Shown one piece after another: positions 63,248 through 64,000 of a DNA stretch of 64,000 bases (positions are counted from its first letter, which is position 1; each line of letters starts with the position of its first letter). Under the pieces are notes generated by a model, which saw only the letters and a list, made by a program, of their open reading frames with translations, did not search any database and had not been told where the DNA came from. The stretch lies in assembly GCF_016834655.1 (NCBI RefSeq), contig NZ_JAENHP010000005.1, forward strand, positions 248,001 to 312,000, written 5' to 3'. This stretch comes from Paractinoplanes ovalisporus (GTDB lineage Bacteria; Actinomycetota; Actinomycetes; Mycobacteriales; Micromonosporaceae). The position numbers and the translations under genes are program-made.

Positions 63248-64000
63248 TCATCCGCGCAGACGCAACCCCCTCGGTGTTGTTCGGAAGCCGGCCGCGGTCA
63301 GGGCGTCTCGCAGCGGGGAGGCATGGACGGATTCGCCGTCGGCTCGTTCCACCGACATCGGGCCCAGGGCGCCGGACCGCACCGAGGCCGCCAGCGCCTG
63401 GCCGGCCGCCACCAGGGCCTCCGGGTCGTCCGTGAAGGACAGCAGGGTGCGGCCGCCGCGTTCGACGTAGAGGGTCAGGTCGCCGCCGACCAGGATCACC
63501 AGGGCACCCGCCTTGCGGCCCGCCCGGTGACCGGCCTTGGCCACCGGCTCGCCGTCGCCGCTGTCGATGATGCGTTCGGGCCAGGGCAGGGCGGCGCCGT
63601 ACGGGTTGGCGGGATCGGTCGACGCCAGCACCACGGCCGTCGTGCCGGTGCGTTTGGCCAGCTCGGCGGGCTCGGCCAGCGCCCGCAGGCGGTCGACCGC
63701 GCCCGGCACCGCGAACTGCGCCGCCCCCAGACCCTCGACGAAGTAGCCCCGGCGGGCCGCGCCCCGCTCCTCGAGCGCGCCGAGCACCGGATAGACCCCC
63801 GCGAAGCCGCCGACCGGGCCCTCGGCCATGACCGCGCCGCGCGTGACCACGCCGTGGCGTTCAAGCAGCAGGTCGGCCAGGGCGGCCGCGCGACGGGTCG
63901 GGTCGAGATCACGGTCGGGCAGCCGGGACCAGCGACCGGCCATGTTCGGCGGGCCGCCACGCGCCGGCATCACGGCTCGGCCGGGGCGGCGATATCGCGT
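63248..64000 (-). CDS. lhr: Large ATP-dependent helicase Lhr, C-terminal part only
   Basis: The frame is open to the window edge, so only the last 250 residues of a protein normally about 1500 long are visible. The segment ERHGVVTRGAVMAEGPVGGFAGVYPVLGALEERG and the following strand-rich part (VILVGGDLTLYVERGGRTLLSF) are the conserved C-terminal region of actinobacterial Lhr, a DNA-damage-inducible 3'-5' helicase. The helicase core lies outside the window. nei2, often its direct neighbour, lies 8 kb upstream. Confidence 0.9.
   Translation of the reverse strand, partial: TRYRRPGRAVMPARGGPPNMAGRWSRLPDRDLDPTRRAAALADLLLERHGVVTRGAVMAEGPVGGFAGVYPVLGALEERGAARRGYFVEGLGAAQFAVPGAVDRLRALAEPAELAKRTGTTAVVLASTDPANPYGAALPWPERIIDSGDGEPVAKAGHRAGRKAGALVILVGGDLTLYVERGGRTLLSFTDDPEALVAAGQALAASVRSGALGPMSVERADGESVHASPLRDALTAAGFRTTPRGLRLRG

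Noticed and set aside
1..64000. CRISPR arrays, IS elements, prophage or biosynthetic cluster genes
   Set aside because: The tandem repeats lack spacers of unique sequence, and no transposase, integrase, phage structural or synthase gene was found.

Overview
This is a GC-rich chromosomal segment from a high-GC Gram-positive actinomycete. The family is probably Micromonosporaceae (an Actinoplanes-like organism), but that placement is a guess from overall style and not from a marker gene. The backbone follows the conserved actinobacterial order also known from Mycobacterium tuberculosis: rimP-nusA-ylxR-infB, rbfA, nrnA-like, MATE (dinF-like), truB-ribF-rpsO-pnp-M16 peptidase, dapB, dapA-rnj, ftsK, rimO-pgsA-cinA-clgR-pspA-pspM, then nei2 and the end of lhr. 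Accessory genes sit between these blocks. No rRNA, convincing tRNA, insertion sequence, prophage or CRISPR array is visible.

Layout. 1-3.5 kb: the end of a catabolic cluster (aldehyde dehydrogenase, SDR, two tandem gamma-glutamyl-GABA hydrolase-like amidases). 3.5-7.5 kb: a 1190-residue hybrid signalling protein (PAS/GAF, histidine kinase, receiver, PP2C phosphatase, RsbW-like kinase) that overlaps a convergent STAS antagonist. 7.5-10.9 kb: map with a leaderless mini-ORF in front, a VIT1-like transporter, a nucleotidyltransferase and two ferritin-like/DUF4439-type genes. 11-19.3 kb: translation and ribosome-maturation operons. 19.4-29.4 kb: MATE, truB, ribF, rpsO, pnp, M16 protease, PAP2 and dapB. 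29.4-35.6 kb: a LacI-controlled sugar ABC importer with a divergent glycosidase. 35.6-40.7 kb: paired DnaA boxes, an HTTM/DCC membrane cluster, two acetyltransferases, an AlkX/YcaQ glycosylase and a DUF2752 protein. 40.7-54.5 kb: dapA, RNase J, a secreted S1 protease, YbjN, FtsK, a GT-C mannosyltransferase, rimO-pgsA-cinA-clgR and pspA-pspM. 54.5-64 kb: nei2, a frameshifted AfsR-type regulator facing a hemerythrin gene, a SAM hydrolase, a flavin-dependent oxidoreductase, an NmrA-like/AraC pair and the 3' end of lhr.

How genes are expressed. Many genes lack a Shine-Dalgarno site and instead carry a TAnnnT -10 hexamer exactly 6 nt (sometimes 7-8) before the start codon, the signature of leaderless mRNAs. 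Others are chained by 4-nt ATGA/GTGA overlaps. The leaderless signal fixes several start codons and reveals two mini-ORFs, one before map and one before pspA.

Most unusual features. (1) At least nine gene boundaries carry short tandem duplications of 17-50 bp, and many of these copy the stop or start codon itself. At truB the whole leaderless -10/start cassette is triplicated; between two permease genes the duplication has made a 17-codon bridging ORF. (2) Three direct heptamers in an 11-bp register lie just upstream of the hemerythrin -10, the layout expected for a SARP/AfsR operator. (3) The AfsR-type gene is frameshifted in a G6 run. (4) Two perfect DnaA boxes lie in a 17-bp direct repeat far from any replication gene.
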